Below are positions 51,828 to 59,980 of a stretch of DNA of 64,000 nucleotides, one piece after another (position 1 is the stretch's first letter; each line of letters opens with the position of its first letter). The notes beneath the pieces are model-generated. The model was not told the origin of the DNA. It saw only the letters and a program-made list of their open reading frames with translations, and made no database searches. The stretch lies in contig JBBRAB010000001.1 in NCBI GenBank assembly GCA_038207155.1, forward strand, positions 62,001 through 126,000. Reading direction: 5' to 3'. Made by a program: the position numbers and the translations under genes. This DNA is from FEN-1139 sp038207155 (GTDB taxonomy: Bacteria; Myxococcota_A; Polyangia; Polyangiales; Polyangiaceae).

Positions 51828-51849
51828 GCCGCTCGTCTCAACGAGCGGC
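51828..51849. terminator. Bidirectional hairpin closing the capsule block
   Basis: GCCGCTCGT-CTCA-ACGAGCGGC, a perfect 9-bp stem with a 4-nt loop, lies 57 nt after the displaced capsule stop and 15 nt past the stop of the convergent gene. A second CGAGCGG copy just before it allows an alternative hairpin ACGAGCG-GGC-CGCTCGT. No clear T-run. Confidence 0.65.
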
Positions 51850-51864
51850 TCGCCACCCACGCGA

Positions 51865-52941
51865 TTAGGCTGCTGGCGACTCTTGTTCGACTGGATGCGG
51901 GAACTCAAGTTCGACCGTGAACCATTGCTCGGCGACAAAAACGCGCTGCTTGGCGACATAGGGCGGACCGTCGCGCATCGCTGACTGGAACTGCGCCTGG
52001 TTGCCCAGGTATCCCACGAGCGCCAGCGTGATCGCCTCAAGTAGCGAGAGCTCCTGCGCGTCGGGTGAACGTGGCACCTGATCGTCACCGATCACGAGCG
52101 GCCAGGGAAACGCCATCGGGCCTGCCAGAGCCCAAGCGCCTGCCTGCGCGAGGGCCTTGAGCTCCGGTTCAATGTCCGCTAAGCGCTCAAAGTTGAGCGC
52201 CATCATGCCCACGAGTGGCTCTGGCGGCGCGTCAGGTGTCGCGCGCTCAGCCATGTCGAGGTAGTCCTCGTAGACGTCGTAATTCGGGAAGACGAGGAAG
52301 CCGTAGGCCTGACGATTTTGCCCGATGATTGAGACCACCAGCTCTTCGTTATCAAGCTCTGGGAGGCGCACCTCAATCACGTCGGCGTCACTCGGAACGA
52401 TGCCCCAGGGCTGTCGCCGGTAGAGTTCGGCTGCAGCAGTGAAGAACGAGCCCATTCTGGCAGATTCAACACCGGTGCCCAGGATCGAGACCCCGCCCGC
52501 TGCAGCGCGTTCTGCGAGAAACCCTGCGAATTCACGCCCGATCACGTCGAGCATCGGGACAGGACCCACCACGATGCTGACCCGGTCGCCGCAAGCCACC
52601 TGAAGCATCTCAGCAAGCTCGGGTTGTCCAACCAGCAGCCGCTTGGGCCAGCCTGGGCGACCGTTCATCGGCTCCTCGATCGCCTCGCTGAATGCGGCCT
52701 CCACCGACTCGACGTCCACCTCGGGCAAGACCTGAGCCGACAGCACCTGCCCGCTAGCACGAGCCCAGATCAGCGCCTTAGCCGGCTGAAGATTGCCGTC
52801 GGCATCGCGAACGGGCGGAACGTCGACCAGCCCGCAGAGCCAGTCCCCGCCGCCCACTTCGCGAAACCGTCCACGAGGCGTCTTGCTGCGGGTCTGGACG
52901 GGTCCGCGAGGACTGCGCTTTGGTCCGATTGGCTTTTTCAA
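51865..52941 (-). CDS. Hypothetical protein, DUF6930/DUF7309-like
   Basis: A 358-aa protein; the start is TTG 52941 with GGAG about 9 nt upstream. After a basic N-terminus (about 25 residues) there is an alpha/beta domain with WPKRLLVGQPELAEMLQVAC and IVVGPVPMLDVIGREFAGFL, a pattern I associate with DUF6930-type domains ('rIrvsdpelaeaL...v...P.ld'). A second region (residues about 165-320) has AYGFLVFPNYDVYEDYLDMA and ends with QWFTVELEFPHPVEQES. There is no signal peptide. The function is unknown. It is convergent with the capsule locus. Confidence 0.6.
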   Translation of the reverse strand: MKKPIGPKRSPRGPVQTRSKTPRGRFREVGGGDWLCGLVDVPPVRDADGNLQPAKALIWARASGQVLSAQVLPEVDVESVEAAFSEAIEEPMNGRPGWPKRLLVGQPELAEMLQVACGDRVSIVVGPVPMLDVIGREFAGFLAERAAAGGVSILGTGVESARMGSFFTAAAELYRRQPWGIVPSDADVIEVRLPELDNEELVVSIIGQNRQAYGFLVFPNYDVYEDYLDMAERATPDAPPEPLVGMMALNFERLADIEPELKALAQAGAWALAGPMAFPWPLVIGDDQVPRSPDAQELSLLEAITLALVGYLGNQAQFQSAMRDGPPYVAKQRVFVAEQWFTVELEFPHPVEQESPAA

Positions 52942-53119
52942 GGTCAGCTCCGTTCCGCGCGAGGATGCCCGCTGCTAACCCGAGGCGCACGGAAATTCCG
53001 CACGAGCAACCTCGTACCGGACAAGGTCCGCACTGCAAATTGCCGTCGACGACGAGCGCAACGACCCCGCAACCGAGGCGGTTGTCAGGGTCTTGCGCGA
53101 CAGGCGACCGTAAAATCCC

Positions 53120-54328
53120 CTAAGACTGGTCGTCCGGCGGCTTCTGCTGCGACATGAGTCGCTCCATGTCATCTAGGACCCCGACGAACACCGCCCGGAA
53201 CTGCTCAAAGAGTGCTTCAAACTGACCAATCTCGTCATCCGAGGACACCTGGAGGGGCGTCTTGAAATCCCCACCCACGACGTTGGTCGCAAGCTCGGTG
53301 ATTCGCGCTAGGCGCTTAAAGACCAGTTGATTGAGCAGGAGCACCAGACTGAGCGTCAGAAACACCATCAGTCCGCCGGTCGCCAAGAGGATCTTCTGCT
53401 GGATGGCCTTGGCCTGCTCGTACTGCGGGGTGACGTCCACCAACACGAACATCGCGCCGATCTTGGCGCTCGACACGTCTCGAATCGGGAAGACACTGCG
53501 AGCGAAATGCTTAGCGCGTTGATCGAGCACTCCGAGAGCGAGCCCGTCATCGGGGAGCGCCTCGATGTCGCCGGAGTAGCGCAGGATCTCCTTGTTGCTG
53601 CTGGTGTTGCCGGCCAGTACCGTGTTCGGATCATCGGCCCAGTTATTCGGCAGCTTGAGCGCTGCGCGCTGGGCCGCCCAGTCCTCAGCCTTGAGGTGCT
53701 TCTTGAGCGCGAGCAGCCCGTAGTCATTGTGGCTCTGCTGCTTGATGGTGTCGAGCAGCCCACCGATCTCAGAGCCAAGCTCGAGATATCCGAGTAGCTG
53801 GTCTCCCTTGAGCGTTCCACTGGTCCACAGCGGATGAGTCGCGCGCAGCGCGAGTCCGAGACGCCCGAGCGCAATGCCGTTGGACCAGGTCTTGGTCTTG
53901 ACGCTGTCCTGGACGTTGAAGCGCACGGCCTTCTTACCAAACAGCTTCGGATCCCGGGGATCCGTCATGTTGACGTAGCGCTTCTCGTCCGGATCGATGT
54001 AGTTGAGGATCGTGACGCCGTACTGCTTCTTTAGCCGGTCATAGAGGGGCTGCGTAGCGGTGATCAGCTTTTCCCGATCGCGCGCCGCGTAGGCATCCCG
54101 CAGCTCCTTGTTCGCCATCAGGAGTTCAGTCGACGAGGCAAGTTGGCGCTCCTGAGCCTTGGACAAGGTGGAAAAAGAGATGCGAGCGGTGCGCAGGGAG
54201 TTCTGAGCGATCTCGGCGACCGTGGCCTGGTGGGACACGTGGACGATTCTCGTGAGCCCGCCGCCGCCAATTGCTAGCGCGCCGACGATCACGGCGATGA
54301 CCTTGAATTTGATTGAGAGCGTCGTCAT
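53120..54328 (-). CDS. Cache-HAMP sensor protein without output domain
   Basis: A 402-aa protein from ATG 54328 with AGGTGA upstream. Membrane helix 1 is KVIAVIVGALAIGGGGLTRI, then a periplasmic Cache-like domain (residues 35-310), membrane helix 2 (LLATGGLMVFLTLSLVLLL) and a cytoplasmic HAMP-like segment (RLARITELATNVVGGDFKTP, SDDEIGQFEALFEQF). The protein ends within 40 residues of HAMP, without kinase, cyclase or methyl-acceptor domain. It is a clear paralogue of 23460-24506: LNYIDPDEKRYVNMTDPRDP, KTKTWSNGIALG, NTVLAGNTSSN. It lies 83 nt downstream of a small gene on the same strand and may form a sensor module with it. Confidence 0.8.
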   Translation of the reverse strand: MTTLSIKFKVIAVIVGALAIGGGGLTRIVHVSHQATVAEIAQNSLRTARISFSTLSKAQERQLASSTELLMANKELRDAYAARDREKLITATQPLYDRLKKQYGVTILNYIDPDEKRYVNMTDPRDPKLFGKKAVRFNVQDSVKTKTWSNGIALGRLGLALRATHPLWTSGTLKGDQLLGYLELGSEIGGLLDTIKQQSHNDYGLLALKKHLKAEDWAAQRAALKLPNNWADDPNTVLAGNTSSNKEILRYSGDIEALPDDGLALGVLDQRAKHFARSVFPIRDVSSAKIGAMFVLVDVTPQYEQAKAIQQKILLATGGLMVFLTLSLVLLLNQLVFKRLARITELATNVVGGDFKTPLQVSSDDEIGQFEALFEQFRAVFVGVLDDMERLMSQQKPPDDQS

Positions 54329-54411
54329 TGCGAATCACCTGAAGCTGAAAAATCTGATCTCTGAGTCCGGACGAAGTCGACTGCGCGCAGCTGCAAACAA
54401 CAGCCGCGCAG

Positions 54412-54612
54412 CTAGAGACTGACCCCGAGCACCTCTTTGACGGCCGCTCGAAGTCTCTCGATTTTGGTTGCGTCATCCGGAGTCGAGGCGTTGACGAGAT
54501 TGAGCAGGACGCCGGTCTTGAGCCCAATCGAGCCCTTGACCTTCACTGCGTCCAGCCCCTGAGACGCGATCGTGGATTCGATTTTCTGTCGTAGGTCGAA
54601 GAGCTGTCCCAT
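54412..54612 (-). CDS. 66-aa small protein next to Cache-HAMP sensor
   Basis: A 66-aa protein from ATG 54612 with AGGAAAG upstream. It starts MGQLFDLRQKIESTIASQG and has a central KGSIGLKTGVLLNLVNAST and a helical end IERLRAAVKEVLGVSL. Predicted alpha-beta-beta-alpha by eye, soluble, no cysteines. I do not know the family. It is 83 nt upstream of the sensor gene on the same strand, so the two are probably co-transcribed; the small protein could be the cytoplasmic partner of the output-less sensor, which is speculation. Confidence 0.6.
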   Translation of the reverse strand: MGQLFDLRQKIESTIASQGLDAVKVKGSIGLKTGVLLNLVNASTPDDATKIERLRAAVKEVLGVSL

Positions 54613-55002
54613 GGTCACTTTCCTGCCGAGGGGCCTCACCGGGTCCCTGCGACGGAGCGGCCTCTGGGGCCGATTGAATAAGGGCCCTCGGCTGCACAAA
54701 AATCGTGACGCGCTGATTTTGCGTGTTCGAGGCAGTTTGCCCCGCTGAAGTCAGCTTAAATCGGGGTTCGCACGCAATTTATGCGCAATGCTCCAAGCCA
54801 GACAGCTCCTCTAATTGCTTCGGCTTCGGATTGGTTCGGCGTGGAACCGCGGCTGGCGAGTCGCGCAAAGCCAGCACGGGTGCTGGCGGGAGAGCCCCGG
54901 GAACGCTGCGCGGCGTTTGCACGCCGCGCCAACCCCTCTAAAACCCGGAGGTAGGTCTCGGGCCCCCAACTCAACCCCCGAGCGCAGCGTCGAGGTACGA
55001 CC
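54613..55002. other. 390-nt divergent region upstream of fba
   Basis: No gene is seen. It must contain promoters for the leftward small gene and the rightward aldolase gene. There are AT-richer stretches at about 54760-54790 (CTTAAATC, CAATTTATGC) and, closer to fba, two compact hairpins described separately. GAGGT 7 nt before the fba ATG is its ribosome-binding site. Confidence 0.5.
54870..54929 (+). promoter_or_regulatory. Two tandem hairpins in the fba leader
   Basis: GCCAGCAC-GG-GTGCTGGC (54870-54887, perfect dyad) and GCGCGGCGT-TTGC-ACGCCGCGC (54908-54929, perfect 9-bp stem, tetraloop) lie 73-133 nt before the fba start. Both are GC-rich and stable. They could act as an attenuator or mRNA stabiliser, or the first as an operator; no T-run follows either. 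Confidence 0.4.
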
Positions 55003-56004
55003 ATGGCAATCAGTTACAAGCAGCTCGGTCTCGTCAACACCAAGGCACTGTTCCAGTCGGCGGTTGCGGGTGGCTACGCCATCCCCGCCTACAACTTCAA
55101 TAACATGGAGCAGCTCCAGGCCATCGTTCAGGCCTGCGTCGAGACCAAGTCTCCCGTGATCCTCCAGGTCTCGTCGGGCGCACGCAAGTACGCCAACCAG
55201 ACCATGCTCCGCTTCATGGCGCAGGGCGCCGTTGAGTACGCTAAGGAACTTAACAAGGGCGCGGGCCTCCCGATCGCACTGCACCTCGACCACGGCGACA
55301 CCTTCGAGCTTTGCAAGGACTGCATCGACACGGGCTTTTCGTCCGTAATGATCGACGGCTCGCACCACTCCTACGAGGAGAACATCGCGCTCACCCGCAA
55401 GGTCGTCGAGTACGCGCACGCCCATGACGTGACGGTCGAGGGTGAACTCGGCGTGCTTGCTGGCATCGAGGACGACGTCGTTGCCGAGCACAGCACCTAC
55501 ACCAAGCCGGAAGAGGTCGTGGACTTCGTCAAGCGCACGGGCGTTGACAGTCTCGCCATCTCGATCGGCACCTCGCACGGCGCCAACAAGTTTACCCCCG
55601 CGCAGTGCACCCGCAATGCCGACGGAGTGCTCGTGCCCCCGCCCCTGCGCTTCGACATCCTCGAGGAAATTGAGAAGCTGCTGCCCGGCTTCCCGATCGT
55701 GTTGCACGGCGCCTCCTCGGTTCCGATGGACAAGGTCAAGGAGATCAACAGCTTTGGCGGCGCACTCAAAGACGCCGTTGGCATCCCCGAGGACCAGCTC
55801 CGTCGCGCCGCCAAGAGCGCGGTCTGCAAGATCAACATCGACTCCGATGGTCGTCTCGCAATGACGGCAGCCGTCCGGAACGTCTTCTCGAGCAAGCCCG
55901 GCGAGTTCGACCCCCGCAAGTACCTCGGCCCGGCGCGCGACGCGCTCAAGGACCTGTACAAGCACAAGAACACCGCGGTGCTCGGCTCGGCTGGCCAGGC
56001 CTGA
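55003..56004 (+). CDS. fba: Fructose-bisphosphate aldolase, class II
   Basis: A 333-aa zinc-dependent aldolase that cleaves fructose 1,6-bisphosphate in glycolysis and runs in reverse in gluconeogenesis. Motifs: GYAIPAYNFNNMEQLQAIVQ, LPIALHLDHGDTFELCKDCI (catalytic Asp and zinc His), SSVMIDGSHHSYEENIALT, VTVEGELGVLAGIED (Glu), DSLAISIGTSHGANKF and IVLHGASSVP (zinc His). The C-terminal KINIDSDGRLAMTAAVR is typical. The length is normal. It is monocistronic, between a structured leader and a strong terminator. The long antisense frame opposite it is a codon-usage shadow. Confidence 0.97.
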   Translation: MAISYKQLGLVNTKALFQSAVAGGYAIPAYNFNNMEQLQAIVQACVETKSPVILQVSSGARKYANQTMLRFMAQGAVEYAKELNKGAGLPIALHLDHGDTFELCKDCIDTGFSSVMIDGSHHSYEENIALTRKVVEYAHAHDVTVEGELGVLAGIEDDVVAEHSTYTKPEEVVDFVKRTGVDSLAISIGTSHGANKFTPAQCTRNADGVLVPPPLRFDILEEIEKLLPGFPIVLHGASSVPMDKVKEINSFGGALKDAVGIPEDQLRRAAKSAVCKINIDSDGRLAMTAAVRNVFSSKPGEFDPRKYLGPARDALKDLYKHKNTAVLGSAGQA

Positions 56005-56042
56005 TCCCGCTGGTCGCCCTGCGGTGACCTTGTAGCGGCAAG

Positions 56043-56073
56043 CGGCTGCGGACTCGAACCCGCAGCCGTTTTT
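56043..56073 (+). terminator. Strong intrinsic terminator after fba
   Basis: CGGCTGCGG (56043-56051) pairs perfectly with CCGCAGCCG (56060-56068) around an 8-nt loop and is followed by TTTTT, 39 nt past the fba stop. Confidence 0.95.
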
Positions 56074-56168
56074 CTATTTGAACCGCAAGTGAGCGCCCGC
56101 TTGCGCCAAATCCGGGCATTTCCGGGGCGAGCTTGCTCGCTCGCCGGTCGGGTGTCATCGGTTGAGCC

Positions 56169-57119
56169 GTGAGCGACCCCGCGATTGACCGTGCCGTTGA
56201 GCTGCTTTGTTCGGGGCAGCTCGTGGGGATGCCCACCGAGACCGTCTATGGCCTCGCCGGCAACGCGCTTGACCCCTTGGCGGTAGCGCGCATCTTCGAG
56301 CTCAAGGCGCGTCCCCATTTCGACCCGTTGATCGTTCATGCGGGCGAAGCTGAGCAGGCCCTGTCCTATGCCTCGCAAGTGCCGCCGGAAGCACGGCTGC
56401 TGGCTGAACGCTTCTGGCCCGGTCCGCTCACCCTCATCTTGCAGAAGCGACCCTGCATACCGGATCTGGTGAGTTCCGGCATGCCGACGGTGGCGCTGCG
56501 AGTGCCCGCTCACCCAACAGCGCTCGCACTGCTACGCGCGTTCGGCGGTCCCCTTGCCGCACCCAGTGCGAATCGATTCGGTCGCATTAGCCCGACGCGC
56601 GCCGAGCATGTTCGCGCCGAGTTCGGGGAAGCGCTGTCCTGCGTGCTCGACGGCGGCCCTTGTCAGCTGGGAGTTGAATCGACGATAGTCTCGCTGTGCG
56701 GTGAGCGGCCCTGTCTGCTGCGCCCGGGTGCGCTCGCACTCGAGGAGCTCGAGGCTCTGGTCGGACCGCTGCTCGTCCCCTCGGCGGATCCGAAGCACCC
56801 CTTGGCTCCGGGTCAACTGCCGTCGCACTACGCACCGCGCACGCCGATGCGGCTCGCTGAGCTGGCAAGCGCTTCCTTCGCTCCTGGTCAACGGGTGGGT
56901 GCCCTCAGCGTAGGCCCCATGAAGCCTGCCCAGGGCTACGCGCGAGTCGAGGTCCTAAGCGAGCCTCTCGATTTGCGCCGAGCCGCCGCCGAGCTGTTCG
57001 CTGCCATGCATCGCCTCGATGACGCCGGTCTGGATCTCATCTTGGCTGAGCTCACACTCGACGAAGGTCTCGGACGAGCGATCAACGACCGACTGATCCG
57101 CGCGAGCCAACGAACCTAG
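56169..57119 (+). CDS. tsaC: L-threonylcarbamoyladenylate synthase (Sua5/YrdC)
   Basis: A 316-aa protein starting at GTG 56169. The YrdC domain (residues 1-195) has GQLVGMPTETVYGLAGNALD, IFELKARPHFDPLIVHAG, RFWPGPLTLILQK, VALRVPAHPTALALLRAFGG, LAAPSANRFGRISPTRAEHV and VLDGGPCQLGVESTIVSL. The extra C-terminal region starting with PSADPKHPLAPGQLPSHYAPR marks the Sua5 rather than the short TsaC form. It makes threonylcarbamoyl-AMP from threonine, bicarbonate and ATP for the t6A37 tRNA modification. The last 38 nt overlap the convergent methylase gene. Confidence 0.94.
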   Translation: MSDPAIDRAVELLCSGQLVGMPTETVYGLAGNALDPLAVARIFELKARPHFDPLIVHAGEAEQALSYASQVPPEARLLAERFWPGPLTLILQKRPCIPDLVSSGMPTVALRVPAHPTALALLRAFGGPLAAPSANRFGRISPTRAEHVRAEFGEALSCVLDGGPCQLGVESTIVSLCGERPCLLRPGALALEELEALVGPLLVPSADPKHPLAPGQLPSHYAPRTPMRLAELASASFAPGQRVGALSVGPMKPAQGYARVEVLSEPLDLRRAAAELFAAMHRLDDAGLDLILAELTLDEGLGRAINDRLIRASQRT

Positions 57120-58989
57120 GCTGGGGCGGGTGACGTTCGGCGAAGAACGCTGTGAGCTCTTGTTGCTCGGACAAAGAGAGTCCGTACCAATCGCCGACCG
57201 CCTGATCGAGCTCGCTGCGCAGGTCAGGTGCATCGGGCTGTTCGATCAAGCCGCGCACCAGCTGGGTGACGCGCGCTGCCGCCACCGGATCCCACGCCGG
57301 CGCGGGCAAGGCGCGCAAATGGGCGATCTTGACCTGAGGAAAAGCGAGCTGCCGGGCGTCGCGTCGAGCTGCCATGTGGAGCGAGCGGAGCAGCGTCGAG
57401 TTCAGCAGCCCCACCAGCAGCTCCCCCGTGAACGGGGGCTGCGCGAGCGCGGCCAACAGAGAATTGCGAAACGCATGCCCCGAGTGAAGCGTCGCGATCG
57501 GAAAGCGCGCCGTCTGGCGAACGATCACGTCGATCGTTGAGTAGTCGACCGCAGAACGCAGCCGACAACCCGCTCGCTTGAGCTCGTCGGGACTGGAGTT
57601 GAGAAATAGCTTTGGCGAACGGCAGGCAAACTCAGAGATGTCTCGCCCTTGGAGCAACGGCAAGACGAAAGGCGGCGCGGGCTGCTCGGCGCGAAGCAGT
57701 AGCTCGCGAGTCGCAATCGCCGAAGTCTGAAACCCGAGCTCGCGAAAGGTGCCAACCGGAAAGCGTGCAGCGACGTCGAACCGTACAAACCAGCTGGGCG
57801 CCGAGAGCGCGCTCGCGTCCCCGCTGAGGCTCGCGCGTTCCATCAGACTAAAGGGCAGCTCGCTTGGATGAGCGTTTGGACTGGCGTCAGCAATCAGCCC
57901 AAAACAAGGCTGAACGACCCCTTCGAACGCGTCCTGGCCAAACTCGAGCAAGCCGTCCTGCACGCAGTGCGTCTCGGTCAAGGCGTGGCGCACCGCGCGA
58001 TAGCCATCGAGATCCGCAATCGGACTGGGGAGCAGCAGAGCCACGCGCCCGTGAGGAGCGAGCTTGGCTGCGCGCTCAACAAAGCAGCCGTGCAGCGTTG
58101 GGTAACCGCGAAAGGCGACGAAACGCTGAGCGAGGTCCCTGCGACGCGCCGGCTCAAGGGGCTGCGCGGCGCGCCCCGCATAGGCCACCCAGGGAGGATT
58201 GCCAATCACGAGCTCGAATTCACCCGACAGGCCAGCCTCGAGCGCGTCACCCAGCAGCAGCGTTTTGCGAAAGTGCAGGGGTTCAAAGGCGGGCTCGTCG
58301 AGCCACAGCCAGAGCACCGCTTCGGTGATCGCGACCGCCAGTGGCTCGACGTCCCAGCCCCCGAGCGACGCAACAATCCGGCGCCGCTGCTCAGTTGCGC
58401 TGGCCGCGTTAGTGGCCGGGGGCATCGCTCGCAGCTGAGCCTCGGCAAGCTCAAGGAGAAACGCTCCGGCCCCAAACGCTGGATCGCAGACCCTCAATGA
58501 CTGCTCGGACGACAGCCGCTGAAGGGCGCGCGAAACGAGCGTGCGAACAACGCCCTCGGGCGTGTAAAACGCGCCGCTGCGCTTGCGTTCAAGATTTGTT
58601 GTGACGGTGAGCTTACCGTGGGCCGCTGGTTGGTGCTCGAGCGCAAGCAAACCTTCGAGCAGGTTCCCCAACTCCACGAGACGCGCGCCGGGGACCGTGA
58701 GCTGCGTGCCCGTGGAACCGAGCCGCTGGCGCGCGACCTCGAGCACGCGTTCGTCGTCGACGCAGCAACCACCTAGCCACTCGGTGTCAAACAGCCGCAG
58801 TCGTCCGAGCGGAGCATGGGCAGCGGGGCGCGACAGGCCGCGCACAGCGGCGCGCAGCACGAAGCGCGTGACCGCTGCGGCGAGCTTTGGAAAATTGGGG
58901 GAGTCTGCGGGCAGTCCTGCCAGGAGCTCCGCCTCGAGCCTGCGCCCAGCAGCTAGCAGCGCACAGTCCGCACTCGGTTTTTTGGCCAT
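57082..58989 (-). CDS. Orphan N6-adenine DNA methyltransferase (Eco57I/type IIG-like)
   Basis: 635 aa from ATG 58989, 8 nt after pdxA; an in-frame start at 59028 would overlap pdxA. Methylase motifs: KRSGAFYTPEGVVRTLV (motif X, near 137-150), VCDPAFGAGAFLLELAEAQL (motif I, SAM binding), GWDVEPLAVAITEAVLWLWL, and FELVIGNPPWVAYAGRAAQP with the catalytic NPPW. A specificity-like C-terminal half has PFVLPLLQGRDISEF and TGELLVGLLNSTLLRSLHMA. No PD-(D/E)xK nuclease motif is evident and no restriction gene flanks it, so it may be a solitary epigenetic methylase. It is the last gene of the tldD-regulator-pdxA run. Confidence 0.85.
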   Translation of the reverse strand: MAKKPSADCALLAAGRRLEAELLAGLPADSPNFPKLAAAVTRFVLRAAVRGLSRPAAHAPLGRLRLFDTEWLGGCCVDDERVLEVARQRLGSTGTQLTVPGARLVELGNLLEGLLALEHQPAAHGKLTVTTNLERKRSGAFYTPEGVVRTLVSRALQRLSSEQSLRVCDPAFGAGAFLLELAEAQLRAMPPATNAASATEQRRRIVASLGGWDVEPLAVAITEAVLWLWLDEPAFEPLHFRKTLLLGDALEAGLSGEFELVIGNPPWVAYAGRAAQPLEPARRRDLAQRFVAFRGYPTLHGCFVERAAKLAPHGRVALLLPSPIADLDGYRAVRHALTETHCVQDGLLEFGQDAFEGVVQPCFGLIADASPNAHPSELPFSLMERASLSGDASALSAPSWFVRFDVAARFPVGTFRELGFQTSAIATRELLLRAEQPAPPFVLPLLQGRDISEFACRSPKLFLNSSPDELKRAGCRLRSAVDYSTIDVIVRQTARFPIATLHSGHAFRNSLLAALAQPPFTGELLVGLLNSTLLRSLHMAARRDARQLAFPQVKIAHLRALPAPAWDPVAAARVTQLVRGLIEQPDAPDLRSELDQAVGDWYGLSLSEQQELTAFFAERHPPQPRFVGSRGSVGR

Positions 58990-58996
58990 CGCGAAC

Positions 58997-59980
58997 TCAG
59001 CGCTTTCCGAGTCGTTGAGCCAGCTCAACCGCGCTCATCAGTCCATCGGGTTTTGCGAGACCCTTCCAAGCGATGTCGTAGCCGGTGCCATGATCGACGC
59101 TCGTTCGCACGATCGAGAGTCCCCAGGTCACGTTCACCGCGCTGCCAAACGCGACGAGCTTGGTCGGGATCGTAGCCTGGTCGTGATACATCGCGACCAC
59201 GCCGGCGTATTGCCCCGCCTGCGCCTTGCGGAAGGCTGTTTCCGCACCGATCGGCCCTTCGATTCGCACGCGGCGTCCGAGCCGGGCTGCGGCCGCTTCG
59301 ATCGCAGGTGCGATCGCGCTCGCCTCTTCGGCGCCGAGCAGCGAGCTCTCCCCCGCATGGGGATTGAGCGAGCAAACCGCGATGCGAGGTTGTTTCTGAC
59401 CGAGTCTGAGCAGTAGCGCGGCCAGCGCGTCGATCGCTGCCTCGATGCGAGCGGGTGTGAGCGCGCGTGACACCTTGGCGAGAGGCAAGTGCGTGGTCAC
59501 GAGACTCGTCGCAAAACGCGGAGTGGTGAAACACATCACCGAGCTGGGAGCTCCGTCGAGCGCCTCAAGCCATTCGGTGTGACCCCGAAAGCCGGCGGCA
59601 CGACGCAGTCCGCAAGCAGCGATCACGGATTTGCTCACTGGAGCGGTGACGAGCTGAGCTCCGCTGGTGCGGCGGACCAGCGCATAGGCGGCTTCGATGA
59701 AGGCTAGTTGAGCCTGACCCGCGACCGCCGTTGGTCGGCGCGGATTGCAGTCCGCACGGGTGAGAGACGGTCCAACTTCGAGCACCGAGATCGCCCCGCG
59801 TGCTGGTCGCGACGCACCAACCAACTGCAGCCGGTCCGGCTCGACGCCGACCAATTCCGCGGCGCGCCGCAGGACTGTCAGGTTGCCGACGAGGACGTGC
59901 GGCCGACGCAATTTGGCCGCTACCGCTACGGAAATCTCGGGACCAACACCGGCTGGACAGCCAGTTGAGATAACTATCAT
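58997..59980 (-). CDS. pdxA: 4-hydroxythreonine-4-phosphate dehydrogenase
   Basis: A 327-aa enzyme that oxidises 4-phosphohydroxy-threonine with NAD, giving the amine that PdxJ uses for pyridoxine 5'-phosphate. Motifs: ISTGCPAGVGPEISVAVAAK, LVTAPVSKSVIAACG, GFRGHTEWLEAL, LVTTHLPLAKVSRAL, AVCSLNPHAGESSLLGAEE and VAMYHDQATIPTKLVAFGSA, then VDHGTGYDIAWKGLA; these contain the metal-binding histidines. The length is normal. The start overlaps the regulator stop by 4 nt; the methylase follows 8 nt later. Confidence 0.96.
   Translation of the reverse strand: MIVISTGCPAGVGPEISVAVAAKLRRPHVLVGNLTVLRRAAELVGVEPDRLQLVGASRPARGAISVLEVGPSLTRADCNPRRPTAVAGQAQLAFIEAAYALVRRTSGAQLVTAPVSKSVIAACGLRRAAGFRGHTEWLEALDGAPSSVMCFTTPRFATSLVTTHLPLAKVSRALTPARIEAAIDALAALLLRLGQKQPRIAVCSLNPHAGESSLLGAEEASAIAPAIEAAAARLGRRVRIEGPIGAETAFRKAQAGQYAGVVAMYHDQATIPTKLVAFGSAVNVTWGLSIVRTSVDHGTGYDIAWKGLAKPDGLMSAVELAQRLGKR

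Noticed and set aside
54811..55965. 384-codon minus-strand frame opposite the aldolase gene
   Set aside because: It mirrors strongly biased codons of fba on the other strand, its translation has low-complexity Val/Asp/Arg runs and no motif; fba is unmistakable.
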